Below are positions 25,653 to 34,125 of a stretch of 64,000 bases of DNA, piece after piece. The notes beneath the pieces are model-generated. The model was not told the DNA's origin. It was given only the letters and a program-made list of their open reading frames with translations, and ran no database searches. The position numbers and the translations under genes are program-made. Location: NCBI RefSeq assembly GCF_024347335.1, contig NZ_AP025464.1, positions 1,364,001 to 1,428,000 on the forward strand, in the 5' to 3' direction. Source of the stretch: Vibrio celticus. Its GTDB lineage: Bacteria > Pseudomonadota > Gammaproteobacteria > Enterobacterales > Vibrionaceae. Every line of letters starts with the position of its first letter. The first letter of the stretch is position 1.

Positions 25653-26389
25653 TATGCTACTTCCTCTTCCAGTTTTTGTTCTTTGTCTGATTTTGGTTTG
25701 TCTTCTTTGCCTTCAGTAATGTTGAGGTAAATACGGAACAGGTTCGCGCCGATAAACTTAAAGATAAACATCACAGCGACAGCCAAACCAATTGACGACG
25801 TCACCGCTAAAGAGCCGTCCATCGCGGTTAGAGTGAACAGCACCGCACCTGAAGAGAAAAAGTTAACGATCGCCGCACCCGCCGTAAACTGGAACATGGT
25901 GAACACATCGGTTTCACGCTTAGTGAGATGCCCTTCATCTTTCAGCTGACGTGTCATCGCTGCGCCAGCATCGGTACTTTGCAAAGACGCGATCAGTGCC
26001 AAGCCTGAGTTACCCGGAATACCCATCAGAGGGCGAAGCAGAGGTGTCAGCAGTTTACGAGCTGCATCCAGTGCACCGTAATGCTCAAGTACGTTGATCA
26101 TACCCAGTGCAAACATTACGGTCGGAATAAGTGTCAAAGCAAAAATGAAACCGTCGCGAGCACCACTACCGCCTTTACCACGCAGTGACGTCGTTGCCGC
26201 TTGAATACCATCGGCAGTTTCACTCACATCGTAAGCGACCTTACCGAATGAACCGTTGAGCGTTGTAAAATCGAACACTCCATACCATTCATTGGACTGC
26301 ATTAAACCTGAAAAGAACACAGTCGCGAACGCGAGTGCGATATAGCTGCCGATCGTGACTTTACGATCGGTTTTGGTTGGATTAGTCAT
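25652..26389 (-). CDS. yjiH: YjiH family membrane protein (nucleoside recognition domain)
   Basis: 245-aa inner-membrane protein with about six hydrophobic segments and the gate-domain segment FALTLIPTVMFALGMINVLE, then GNSGLALIASLQSTDAGAAM. It is paired with yjiG as in many enterobacteria and vibrios, where the pair often lies by peptidase or amidohydrolase genes and is thought to be a transporter; no such gene follows here. AAGGACC lies upstream of the ATG. With yjiG broken the gene may be non-functional although its own frame is intact. Confidence 0.82.
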   Translation of the reverse strand: MTNPTKTDRKVTIGSYIALAFATVFFSGLMQSNEWYGVFDFTTLNGSFGKVAYDVSETADGIQAATTSLRGKGGSGARDGFIFALTLIPTVMFALGMINVLEHYGALDAARKLLTPLLRPLMGIPGNSGLALIASLQSTDAGAAMTRQLKDEGHLTKRETDVFTMFQFTAGAAIVNFFSSGAVLFTLTAMDGSLAVTSSIGLAVAVMFIFKFIGANLFRIYLNITEGKEDKPKSDKEQKLEEEVA

Positions 26390-26687
26390 AAGGACCTCTA
26401 TACATCTCGTTTATGTGGAACAGAACACGTATAGATAGTGCAAACTAATGAGCGAAAGGTTAATGACCAAAATCAAATAGCGTATCGGTTTGAATAAAAG
26501 AAGCACAGCAACATATAAAACTGTGGTTTGAATTTAAAAGCAGGACCATACGCTAAATAAATTAGAATATTTCACATACAAAACTAAACAAACCTTGCTT
26601 CAACAGCGCAACCAAAAACGCACACAATCACCACACAAGTCTGGCTTCTAGTGAGAAGTTTTTACCTAGTGTGATCTCTGATAATGT

Positions 26688-26705
26688 TGTAAGAGATCTC
26701 TTACA
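26688..26705. promoter_or_regulatory. Perfect GacA/VarA box away from csrB
   Basis: TGTAAGAGATCTCTTACA is an 18-bp perfect palindrome that matches the GacA-box consensus TGTAAG-N6-CTTACA exactly, better than the box before csrB. It lies about 50 bp before a likely promoter for the 58-codon gene at 26916 and about 300 bp before yjiH on the other strand. No GGA-rich small RNA is seen next to it. Confidence 0.7.
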
Positions 26706-26710
26706 TTGTT

Positions 26711-26739
26711 TTTCTGGTCAATTTTAATTCGATTATAAT
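26711..26739 (+). promoter_or_regulatory. Likely promoter for the 58-codon gene
   Basis: TATAAT at 26734-26739 is a perfect -10 box. The -35 region 17 bp upstream (TTTCTG) is poor, as expected for an activated promoter. The VarA box is centred near -50. Start of transcription near 26746 would give a leader of about 170 nt before the ATG at 26916. Confidence 0.55.
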
Positions 26740-26915
26740 ACAGAGACTTAAAGAGTGATTTTGCTTCCAGAACGAAACCGTTTTCCCTTAGTTGATTGAG
26801 TTTTGAGCCAAGCGCAAACAGTGAGCCATTTTATAAAGAATTTGAGCTTAATTCGAAATTTCAGCCCTCAGAGGTGCTATAGACTTCGCGCAGCCAATAT
26901 AGAAGGAGAACGGTG

Positions 26916-27092
26916 ATGACTATGGAAATGAGAACGCTTAAATATCAAGTAATGGGCAAAGGCATGTGGATCACTGCAACAGTATCTCGCGTAGTAGCGG
27001 ACAAACTTGCGCTTGAATACCAATCCTATGGCAGGCCTGTTGAAGTATGTGCAGCAGAACAAACACTGACGTTTGATCTCAATGCTGCATAA
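26916..27092 (+). CDS. Unrecognised 58-aa protein
   Basis: Small frame MTMEMRTLKYQVMGKGMW... with an excellent ribosome site (AAGGAG, 8 bases before the ATG) and a strong terminator 19 bases after the stop. The product has no membrane segment and no family I recognise; a beta-rich pattern (KYQVMGKGMWITATVS, PVEVCAAEQTLTFDL) with one Cys is visible. The gene has its own promoter and a GacA/VarA box upstream, so it is probably real and perhaps under VarS/VarA control. Codon use resembles the neighbours. Confidence 0.75.
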   Translation: MTMEMRTLKYQVMGKGMWITATVSRVVADKLALEYQSYGRPVEVCAAEQTLTFDLNAA

Positions 27093-27110
27093 TGTTGGCA
27101 ATTTCGAATA

Positions 27111-27147
27111 AGCTCTATCGGCACTGAGTCCGGTAGGGCTTTTTCTT
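27111..27147 (+). terminator. Terminator after the 58-codon gene
   Basis: AGCTCTATCGG / CCGGTAGGGCT stem (with G-T pairs) and an 8-nt loop, followed by TTTTCTTT. Confidence 0.75.
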
Positions 27148-27188
27148 TAGTCTTTAGGGCGTGTTGATCTTTGCTGTACATTTCGCGT

Positions 27189-27689
27189 TCAACAATACAT
27201 CGGTAGCCACATTAACATGAATGCCAGCGATAACATGCTGGCATAATTCCTTTCTAGCTTGTCATATCTACTTGAAATAGCTCGATAATGCTTAATTCTC
27301 CCAAAGGCATTTTCGACCAAGTGACGATACTTGTATAAACACCAATCCATACTGTCTTTGTCTATATCTTGTCCGTAATTGCGTTTAGCAATTACCGTTT
27401 CTCCGCCACGTTCCTTAACAAAAATACGGAAAGGTTCGCTGTCATATCCTTTATCACAAACGATGGTATTAACTTCATCGAGTTGCTCAACTAAGCTTTC
27501 GGCATGCACTATATCGTGGCGTTGTCCCTCTGATAAATCAAAGCAAATCGGCAGGCCACCACTATCTACGGCTAAGTGAATTTTGGTTGAGTTGCCCCCG
27601 CGACTTTTTCCTATTTGCTCTGAACTTTCAGTAGCTGCACCTGTACTATGCTGATGTGCTCTAACTATAGAGCCATCAAGAAATACCAT
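27189..27689 (-). pseudogene. IS5-family transposase, C-terminal frame
   Basis: DDE transposase core: FLDGSIVRAHQHSTGA (first Asp), TIVCDKGYDS (second Asp) and RHLVENAFGRIKHYRAISSR (Glu region). The in-frame codon just before its first ATG is a stop (TGA), so it is joined to the upstream frame only if one base is restored at TGG-TAT (a GGG run would give E-W-V-F-L-D-G-S, the normal family sequence). Either a recoded junction or a one-base deletion. Confidence 0.8.
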
Positions 27690-27949
27690 TCAAAATCAGC
27701 CATGTTAGATAAGCTTTTGAAAAGATTATCTAAAATCCCTTTCTTTGACCAAAGATTAAATCGTCTGTAAACGGTACTCCACTCTCCGAACTCAGAGGGT
27801 AGATCTCGCCAAGGAATACCTGTTCTCATTCGATAAAGTATTCCTTCAAATGTCATTCGATGTTCAGTTTTATCGTAAATACGACCTGTACTTTTCATAA
27901 CTTGGAGTAGCAGTTCCCAGCGAATATCAGTTAGCATTGTTCTTGGCAT
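27665..27949 (-). pseudogene. IS5-family transposase, N-terminal frame
   Basis: DUF4096-type N-terminal domain: MLTDIRWELLLQVM, RMTFEGILYRMRTGIPWRDL and FGEWSTVYRRFNLWSKKGIL. It ends at 27665 in the wrong frame after the sequence MADFEW. No classical A-rich slippery heptamer is seen in the overlap, unlike the IS3 elements here, so a true frameshift mutation (or sequence error) is likely. Confidence 0.8.
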
Positions 27950-28054
27950 GGTATTGGTTATGGTTTTACTTTTGGCGAAGCAAATTATAACTCTTTACCA
28001 TGCTGTTCAAAAAACACTCACGAAAGATCAACACGCCCTAGTGAGGTGCAAGGG

Positions 28055-28627
28055 ATGAAAACGAAAACAGAACTCGAGAAAATGCTGTCCGGCGAGATTT
28101 TTGATGGCGCAGACCATGAGATTGACCACATGCGCACTCACGCCAGCAAGGCGCTATCAGACTTGAATCAATGTTCAGACGATACTCAACTACCAAGTCT
28201 TCAGGCTAATCTGTTTGGTAAAGTAGGAAGCAGCGTTGTCCGTCCCCCTTTTCATTGTGAGTTTGGCAAAACCATCGAAATTGGTGACGACACCTTTATC
28301 AACATGAACGTGGTGATGCTTGATGGCGCGAATATCAAAATTGGCAACAATGTATTGGTGGGGCCAAGTGCCCAATTTTACACAGCCTTTCACTCACTGG
28401 ATCACCTCAGTCGTCGTAAGTGGGAGACTTTCTGTCTACCTATTACAGTCGAAGATGATGTTTGGATTGGCGGAAACTCGGTCATCAACCAAGGAGTTAC
28501 GATTGGCGCACGCTCTGTTATCGCAGCGAACTCAGTGGTTAATAGTGATGTACCACCAGACTGCTTATACGGTGGCACTCCAGCCAAGTTGATTCGGCAT
28601 TTGAATACTGAGCAACAAAGCGACTAG
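28055..28627 (+). CDS. Sugar O-acetyltransferase (Maa/LacA/NodL type)
   Basis: Transfers an acetyl group from acetyl-CoA to a sugar hydroxyl, as maltose or galactoside acetyltransferases do. An N-terminal Mac domain (KTELEKMLSGEIFD) is followed by a left-handed beta-helix of hexapeptide repeats, with the catalytic His in FYTAFHSLDHLSRR and the CoA region VWIGGNSVINQGVTIGARSVI. 190 aa, normal length. I use the ATG at 28055 with GAGGTGCAAGGG upstream; a GTG three codons earlier is possible. The IS5 element ends 16 bases upstream, so native expression is probably changed. Confidence 0.87.
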   Translation: MKTKTELEKMLSGEIFDGADHEIDHMRTHASKALSDLNQCSDDTQLPSLQANLFGKVGSSVVRPPFHCEFGKTIEIGDDTFINMNVVMLDGANIKIGNNVLVGPSAQFYTAFHSLDHLSRRKWETFCLPITVEDDVWIGGNSVINQGVTIGARSVIAANSVVNSDVPPDCLYGGTPAKLIRHLNTEQQSD

Positions 28628-28658
28628 TTCAGAAGCAATCTAAGAAAGGCAATGTTTA

Positions 28659-29594
28659 TCACCCAACATGGCCTTTCTTCCATTGATAAGGTGTAATTCC
28701 ATTTGCTCGCTTAAACGCTCTTATAAATTGTGAGGCATCTGCGTATCCCAAGTGAAGTGCAATATCTGAAATCGAATAATCTTGCTCAGTCATAACACGC
28801 TTGGCGAATTCAAAAGACAGAGCCTCTTTAATGGTTCGAAAGGTCGTCCCCTCTTCACTAAGCGCCCTTTGAATTGTACGCTTACCCATTCGGTTTATCT
28901 GACTAAACGAGACCAAATCTACATCTACTCGACCGATATAAGGAAGTAATGCTTGTGTCACCTTGAAGGTAGAAGTAGTAGCCGTTGATACCGCTTTGAT
29001 TGAGCAATCTCGATCAATGGGGCTATACGAAATGCACGTCTCAGATTGACCTAGGTACTGTGGCGTTTCCGTTTGTATTCTCAACTCACTTAACGTACTC
29101 GCCGACACCGAAACTAAGTCGTAGCGAATTGGCTTATCAATATCAGTCTGCTGAGATTTAAAGTAGGCGTGGCTATACACGATCAAAAACAGCTCGGCTT
29201 CAATACCATTGAGCGAGCTATTAAATACTAGAAATGAAAGCTTTAATGACTGTGAAGACGATTCGACTGACCATTGTTCAAACGGAAAAAGGGAGAGAAA
29301 ACCTTGAGCTGAAAGGTTGGAAAAATCGAGTTCGAGAGCGGCACGTTGAGCACTGCCTAATAACGAAGAAACAAACACCTCTGATGGTAATATATTCCTC
29401 AACCCCTCTAAGAACTGAGTAAACACATTAAACGGGACATATTGAGCAGGTGAAGTATCCATTGAGAATGGCATGCTCACTTGAACTGCGAGCGCTTCTA
29501 TCGCGGCGTGATATGGAGCTAATGACTTATCTTCTCGGACGCACTGCTGAAAATGACTCACAACACTCTTCGCAATCAATGGTAATTCAAGCAT
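28659..29594 (-). CDS. AraC family transcriptional regulator
   Basis: 311-aa regulator. The N-terminal ~200 residues resemble the Arabinose_bd/OruR-type sensor with little clear motif. The C-terminal AraC HTH (about 225-308) contains INRMGKRTIQRALSEEGTTF (first HTH) and ISDIALHLGYADASQFIRAF then KRANGITPYQWKK (second HTH). It is convergent with the acetyltransferase gene. Target genes are unknown. Confidence 0.83.
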   Translation of the reverse strand: MLELPLIAKSVVSHFQQCVREDKSLAPYHAAIEALAVQVSMPFSMDTSPAQYVPFNVFTQFLEGLRNILPSEVFVSSLLGSAQRAALELDFSNLSAQGFLSLFPFEQWSVESSSQSLKLSFLVFNSSLNGIEAELFLIVYSHAYFKSQQTDIDKPIRYDLVSVSASTLSELRIQTETPQYLGQSETCISYSPIDRDCSIKAVSTATTSTFKVTQALLPYIGRVDVDLVSFSQINRMGKRTIQRALSEEGTTFRTIKEALSFEFAKRVMTEQDYSISDIALHLGYADASQFIRAFKRANGITPYQWKKGHVG

Positions 29595-29670
29595 CAGTTC
29601 ACGATTCCTTTGTCTTGTTCAAAACAGAGTTCTGTTGCTTTATGACTCCTTTTTGGACAGCTGGCTGAGG

Positions 29671-29865
29671 TTAAACTCTGTGTGAGATCAAACTAGTATC
29701 GCTATAGGCTTCAAAAGCAATAGTTGCTGGTTCTATTTCACTTAGAAAGGTTAAGAGTCGGTTGCGACGAAGCGCCTCCACCTCACAACGGTTATGTGCG
29801 ATAGCATAGAAGCAATGTTTACCTAGGTCGATACTTAAAGTATGGATAGAAGATATTTGGTTCAC
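29671..29865 (-). pseudogene. IS110-family transposase remnant
   Basis: 64 codons similar to the start of IS110 transposases: HTLSIDLGKHCFYAIAHNR (the DEDD domain start with its first Asp) and FLSEIEPATIAFEAYSDTSL (the usual ...GMEACGG... region, here changed). The rest of the roughly 340-aa protein is missing. A similar remnant lies at 49364-49564. Confidence 0.65.
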
Positions 29866-29994
29866 CTCACTCTGAGAGCCGACTCTAAGCTTAAGGGCTT
29901 GAGAGTGAGGCGGATCATATAATTAAGCCCCACCAAAGTGCTGTGGCTTTATTGTTAGAAATTAAACAGGCTCTGTTTACCTGAATGACATAGA

Positions 29995-30624
29995 CTAGTG
30001 ATTCACTTGCTCAACAATCTCGCGCGTTAGGCGGGCAATCTCATCCCACTCTCCGTTTTCAACCAGCTTCTTGTCGACCATCCACGTACCACCGCAGGCT
30101 AATACTTGAGGCACGGCTAAGTAGCTATCGATGTTTGATGGCGTGATACCGCCTGTAGGCATGAGTCTAATGTCGCCATAAGGTCCGACTAACGATTTCA
30201 CCATACTGATACCGCCAGAAGCTTCTGCTGGGAAGAACTTCAAGTTTGTTAAGCCCATCTCCAATGCAGCTTCAACGGTGCTTGGATTGTTCACACCCGG
30301 CATGATATCGATACCGATTTCTTGGCATGCTTTAACAGTGTTTGGATTAAAGCCCGGTGATACCACGAATGTTGCGCCCGCTTCTTTCGCGGCTAGAGCT
30401 TGTTCACCATTCAAAATCGTTCCGGCACCAATCAGCATGTCTGGCTGAGCTTCTCGTAACAGTCGAATCGCTTCAACAGCGGCTTCTGAGCGGAACGTGA
30501 TTTCTGCTGCTGGCAGCCCATTTTCAGCCAAGACTTTACCTAATGGAATAATATCTTCTGCGTTATCAATCGCGATAACTGGGATAACTTTAAGTGCTTT
30601 TAATTGGTCATTAATTGTAGGCAT
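29995..30624 (-). CDS. eda: 2-keto-3-deoxy-6-phosphogluconate aldolase
   Basis: Splits KDPG into pyruvate and glyceraldehyde 3-phosphate. 209 aa in the class I aldolase fold: VIPVIAIDNAEDIIPLGKVL, the Glu in PAAEITFRSEAA, GAGTILNGEQA and the Schiff-base Lys in LTNLKFFPAEASGG, then LMPTGGI. It lies 3 bases after the kdgK frame on the same strand, so the pair would phosphorylate and split ketodeoxygluconate. The frame is intact although the two genes upstream are damaged. Confidence 0.92.
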   Translation of the reverse strand: MPTINDQLKALKVIPVIAIDNAEDIIPLGKVLAENGLPAAEITFRSEAAVEAIRLLREAQPDMLIGAGTILNGEQALAAKEAGATFVVSPGFNPNTVKACQEIGIDIMPGVNNPSTVEAALEMGLTNLKFFPAEASGGISMVKSLVGPYGDIRLMPTGGITPSNIDSYLAVPQVLACGGTWMVDKKLVENGEWDEIARLTREIVEQVNH

Positions 30625-30627
30625 GGT

Positions 30628-31612
30628 TTACTTCTTAATAGGGTTTGAAAGAGTATCGGTGATGGCTTTTGGAATAATTGCACCGTGGTGCTGAATCACT
30701 AGTCTCGCGAGTGCATTACCTTGTTGGCAGGCTTCTGAAACAGAACCTCCAGAGAGATAACAAGATAAGAAACCACCGTTAAAAGAGTCGCCTGCAGAGG
30801 TGCTATCAACCACAGTTTCGACAGGTGTTGTTGTGACTTTTATTGGCACATCTTTGGGGCTTTCACTGATCAAGCAGCCTTCAGCACCAAGCTTTACAAC
30901 AACAGTTTTGACGCCGAGTGCATGCAGTCTTTTTATGGTGTCTTGTGGCTGGGTGTCTTGCCATAAAAGTTGCTCATCGTCGAAGGTTACCAAGGCGATA
31001 TCTGTCGCTTTATAGGCAAGCTGATAAGCTTCTTTGGTTGCGTCTTGTGAGTCCCACAACTTTGGTCGGTAGTTACTATCAAAGGCGATGGCCACGCCAC
31101 GTTCACGTAGACCTTGGATGATAGTGAGTAACTTTAGCTGATCGCCATGAGGCAAGATCGCCATGAGGCAAGATCGCCAGAGAGATTCCACTCAAAAACA
31201 CCATATCGACATCTTCAAGTTGGGCGGTTATTTTGTCGAAATCTGGGTGCTGTACCATGTAGCGAGCAGCCGAATCATTACGCCAATACAGAAATGTGCG
31301 TTCACCAACGTCATCCAATTGAATCAGATACAGGCCTGGCGAGCGCTGCTCGTCAATCAGTACGAAATCAGTTGATAGCCCTCCATCCTGCCATCGGTTA
31401 AGCATCTGCTGACTGATAGCGTCTGAGCCTAGCGCTGTGACATAACTGGTACGAATCATAGGTGTATCTGACGAACAGGAATGGCTGATGGCACTTCGGT
31501 TCAAATAAACAGCGGCGTTGAGCGTATCCCCACCATAGGTCTGTTGCATGGTACCGAATGGAGCGCCGTTCAGTTCTATCATGCACTCGCCGATAATCGC
31601 AATGTGGCTCAT
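30628..31612 (-). pseudogene. kdgK: 2-keto-3-deoxygluconate kinase, frameshifted by 16-bp duplication
   Basis: PfkB-family kinase. The N-terminal frame (31103-31612) runs from SHIAIIGECMIELNG through YGGDTLNAAVYL to VFLSGISLAILPHGDL and then fails. The C-terminal frame (30628-31191) resumes at AILPHGDQLKLLTIIQGLRE and carries the catalytic DSTSAGDSFNGGFLS. Between them the 16-bp unit at 31140 is present twice plus a 7-base partial copy; removing one copy restores one frame reading ...GISLAILPHGDQLKLL... The gene is thus inactive as sequenced but only one slippage or recombination event from repair. Confidence 0.9.
31140..31178. repeat. 16-bp tandem duplication inside kdgK
   Basis: GATCGCCATGAGGCAA at 31140-31155 and again at 31156-31171, followed by GATCGCC. 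Since 16 is not a multiple of three, the extra copy shifts the reading frame of kdgK. Confidence 0.95.
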
Positions 31613-31718
31613 AGTGTGCCCTTACAGAAAGATTGGTATTGCTAGGTATAAATGATGGAACGTGGCTACAAGGAAAGTAGCCACGTTGATTCTTTTCCCA
31701 ATAGCTTGAGAGGGAGTG

Positions 31719-33028
31719 TTACTTGTTGTCTAGTTTCACGAACAACAGCGTTAGAACATAAGAGAGTGCGAACACACCCACCACGCCCATCAGTGCTTGA
31801 ATGAAGTTTTGCGTACCGCCTGCAAGGTAAGCTGGCAAGCTGAATACAGAAGAGAGAATGTAGCTTGTTAAGTGCGTATCGATTGTTACCGAGATAGCAC
31901 CGAACACACCTGCAGCTAAACTCGCGGTCATCATCGCTTTGGTGTATTTCATGAGTACACCAAATAGAGCCGGCTCCGTGATGCCTAAGATAGCGGTAAC
32001 ACTTGAGCCCATCGTAATTGAAGATTGCTCTTTAGAAACCGTTTTACGTTGTTTGTGCCAGATAGCCATGGTTGCACCCGCAATCGCCATGTTACCCAAA
32101 CACATGATAGGCATTAGTAGATCCTTACCATACAGTGCAAAGTTGTTGAGGCTGATTGGCGTCATGCTGTGGTGGATACCAAATACGATGGTAATCGGGC
32201 GAGTTAGACCAAACACAAAACCCGTTAGCGTCGGAGAGATTTCCAGTAGCGAGCTCATTACCCAACCCGCGCCATTACTTAGCCAGATTCCTGCAGGGCC
32301 AACAAATGATAGCGTGATAGTAGAAGTCACCGTAAAGGCAAGCAGTGGTGTAAATACTGGTTTCGCTGAAGAGGGTACCAGTCGGTCAACCAGAGGTGTC
32401 ACTTTCGATAGTAACCAGATAGCGAGAATCGCGGGTACGATAGCGCCACCGTAGTTAAGCAGCTCAATGGGTACTACGCCTAGCACCGTCAGCTCTGGTG
32501 CAGCGCCAGCCTCTTTTAGCATCGCCGCTTTATCTACTAGCTTGGGGGCTAGCATTGCAGAGGAGACAGCAAGTGCGATGTACTCGTTTACTTTGAATAC
32601 CTTAGCGGCAGAGAAAGAGACCAGCATAGGCAAGAAGAAGAACACAGCGACAGAAATTGAACGGAAGAAATAAACCGTGTCTGAGGTTTCAGAGATAACA
32701 TTGGTTGCGATAAGGCCAGAAAGTAAGCCCATCAACATACCTGCACCGGCAATCGCTGGGACTACAGGGCCGAAGATACCCGCGACAATGCGCATCACGC
32801 CTTGGAACAGTTTGCCTTTCTCTAGCTCATCAGCCGGATTAGCGTCAGCTTGTTGAGTGTTTGATAGCGCGTTAAACCACTTCTCTACTTCAACACCGAT
32901 GATGACTTGAGTTTGACCTTGTTGAAGTACCACACCTTTCACATCAGCGATCTGCTTGATCGCTTCTTCGTCTACCAGAGACTCGTCGGCTAATTTGAAT
33001 CGCAACCTTGTCATACAGTGCGTGATAC
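31719..33028 (-). pseudogene. PTS EIIBC permease lacking its 5' end
   Basis: Glucoside/sucrose-type phosphotransferase permease. The EIIB domain keeps the phospho-Cys in RITHCMTRLRFKL and the EIIC domain (about 100-455) has roughly ten membrane segments, with GIHHSMTPISLNNF and ILGITEPALFGVLMKY. About 20-25 N-terminal residues are missing: the frame runs on into the IS903-like element, and the GTG at 33092 would add 21 residues from the IS and lacks a ribosome site. The lost codons are not found beyond the element, so a deletion accompanied or followed the insertion. It precedes kdgK and eda and was probably in one operon with them. Confidence 0.8.
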
Positions 33029-34079
33029 GGCTTTGTTGCGTAATTAAATTTAGAGATAGAGCAACCCGTTTCGCTTGTTTTTTAGTCAACACGACAAGTT
33101 TCAGGCATACCTAACCCAGTAAGCTTGTTCAACGCTTTTATCATCGCGTAAGTTTCACCCACCTGGGCATTGTAATTTCTTAAGCTCAGTTTCCCTCCTA
33201 GCAACTGTTTAACTCGATACATCGCTGTTTCTGAGAGTGAACGTTTGTGGTATCCATACCGCTCTTTCCAATACTTATTTGAGCCGTATAATTTCTGGCA
33301 ACCCACGGCGAGATTTCGAGGGTGACCTCGCTCCCAGAAGGCAGCCCTTCTCTTGGGGAATAAGCGCAATAGCTCCCTTAATCTTAATAGCAGCGTGACA
33401 CGCTCTCGTGTCGTAAGCGCCATCACCAGACACCTCAAGGATACTTCGGCGTGTTTGTTTCAGTAAGTTAGGGAGTACTTCTCCATCTGTAACCGTCGAT
33501 AAACTTAGCTCAGCGGCAATGATCTCATGAGTGTTGGTATCGACGGCAATATGAAGCTTTCGCCAGACTCTACGCTTGCCATCCGTCCCATGTTTTTTGA
33601 CTTTCCATTCACCTTCGCCATAAACCTTAAGGCCAGTAGCATCAATAGCTAGGTGCTGTATCGCTCCTCTCGTTTTAGTCTTAAATGAAACCTCAACTTG
33701 CTTGGCTCTACGACTGATGCAGGTGTAATGCGGACAACTTAACGGTACATGGGCTAACCTAAATATCGAGTCGATAAATCCTTGCAGCGCTCTCAATGGC
33801 ATAGAAAAAACTCGTTTCACCATGAGTGCTGTCGTGATAGCTAAATCACTGAACCGACGCGGCCTCCCGCGCTTATTCTGTTTACTTTGCGCCCACCCGC
33901 TTATTGCTTCTTCATCAATCCAAAAGGTCAGAGAGCCACGGTTAATGAGTGATTGGTTGTATTGCTTCCAGTTGGTTGTTTTGTAACGAGGCTTAAGCAT
34001 AGGGCTACGAGAGAGGGTGGAGGTAGCTGATCAGATCGTAGGTTCTTGATTTAGTTCCATTGAATTACGCAACAAAGCC
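33029..34079 (-). mobile_element. IS5-family element, IS903-like
   Basis: About 1051 bp with inverted ends GGCTTTGTTGCGTAATT (33029) and AATTACGCAACAAAGCC (ending 34079). The flanks (GCGTGATAC and CATGAAAAT) do not match, so the 9-bp target duplication expected for this group is missing. This fits an IS-linked deletion that joined the PTS gene to the ask terminator. Confidence 0.85.
33082..34000 (-). pseudogene. IS903-like transposase with frameshift
   Basis: N-terminal frame 33275-34000: YKTTNWKQYNQSLINRGSLT, IDATGLKVYGEGEWK (first Asp) and SGDGAYDTRACHAAI (second Asp), failing after IALIPQEKG. C-terminal frame 33082-33438: AAFWERGHPRNLAVGCQKLY and then RSLSETAMYRVKQLLGG, which holds the catalytic Glu. 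One base added in each of two short homopolymers (CCCC and GGG) would give the expected IPPREGAAFWER. As sequenced the transposase is broken. Confidence 0.85.
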
Positions 34080-34083
34080 CATG

Positions 34084-34125
34084 AAAATGTAACAGTGGAG
34101 GGTGAGCCCTCCACTGTTACATTTT
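34084..34125 (-). terminator. Terminator of the ectoine operon
   Basis: A 19-bp perfect inverted repeat (AAAATGTAACAGTGGAGGG and its complement) with a 4-nt loop. The ask stop codon overlaps its edge. On the minus strand it ends in TTTT. Confidence 0.8.

Larger units (their letters stand above)
27157..28038 (-). mobile_element. IS5-family element (IS427-like)
   Basis: 882 bp with inverted ends GGGCGTGTTGATCTTT (27157) and AAAGATCAACACGCCC (ending 28038), flanked on both sides by TA, the usual 2-bp target duplication of this group. It carries a two-frame transposase and lies 16 bases before the acetyltransferase ATG, so it has replaced that gene's upstream region. Confidence 0.88.

Noticed and set aside
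26688..26705. Reading the palindrome as an IS end or GntR/FadR operator
   Set aside because: The match to the GacA box, and the same motif before csrB, explain it better; other readings have weaker support.
33082..33438. A separate small gene between the PTS gene and the IS transposase
   Set aside because: It matches the C-terminal part of the IS903-like transposase in a shifted frame; its first residues are a shadow of the upstream frame.
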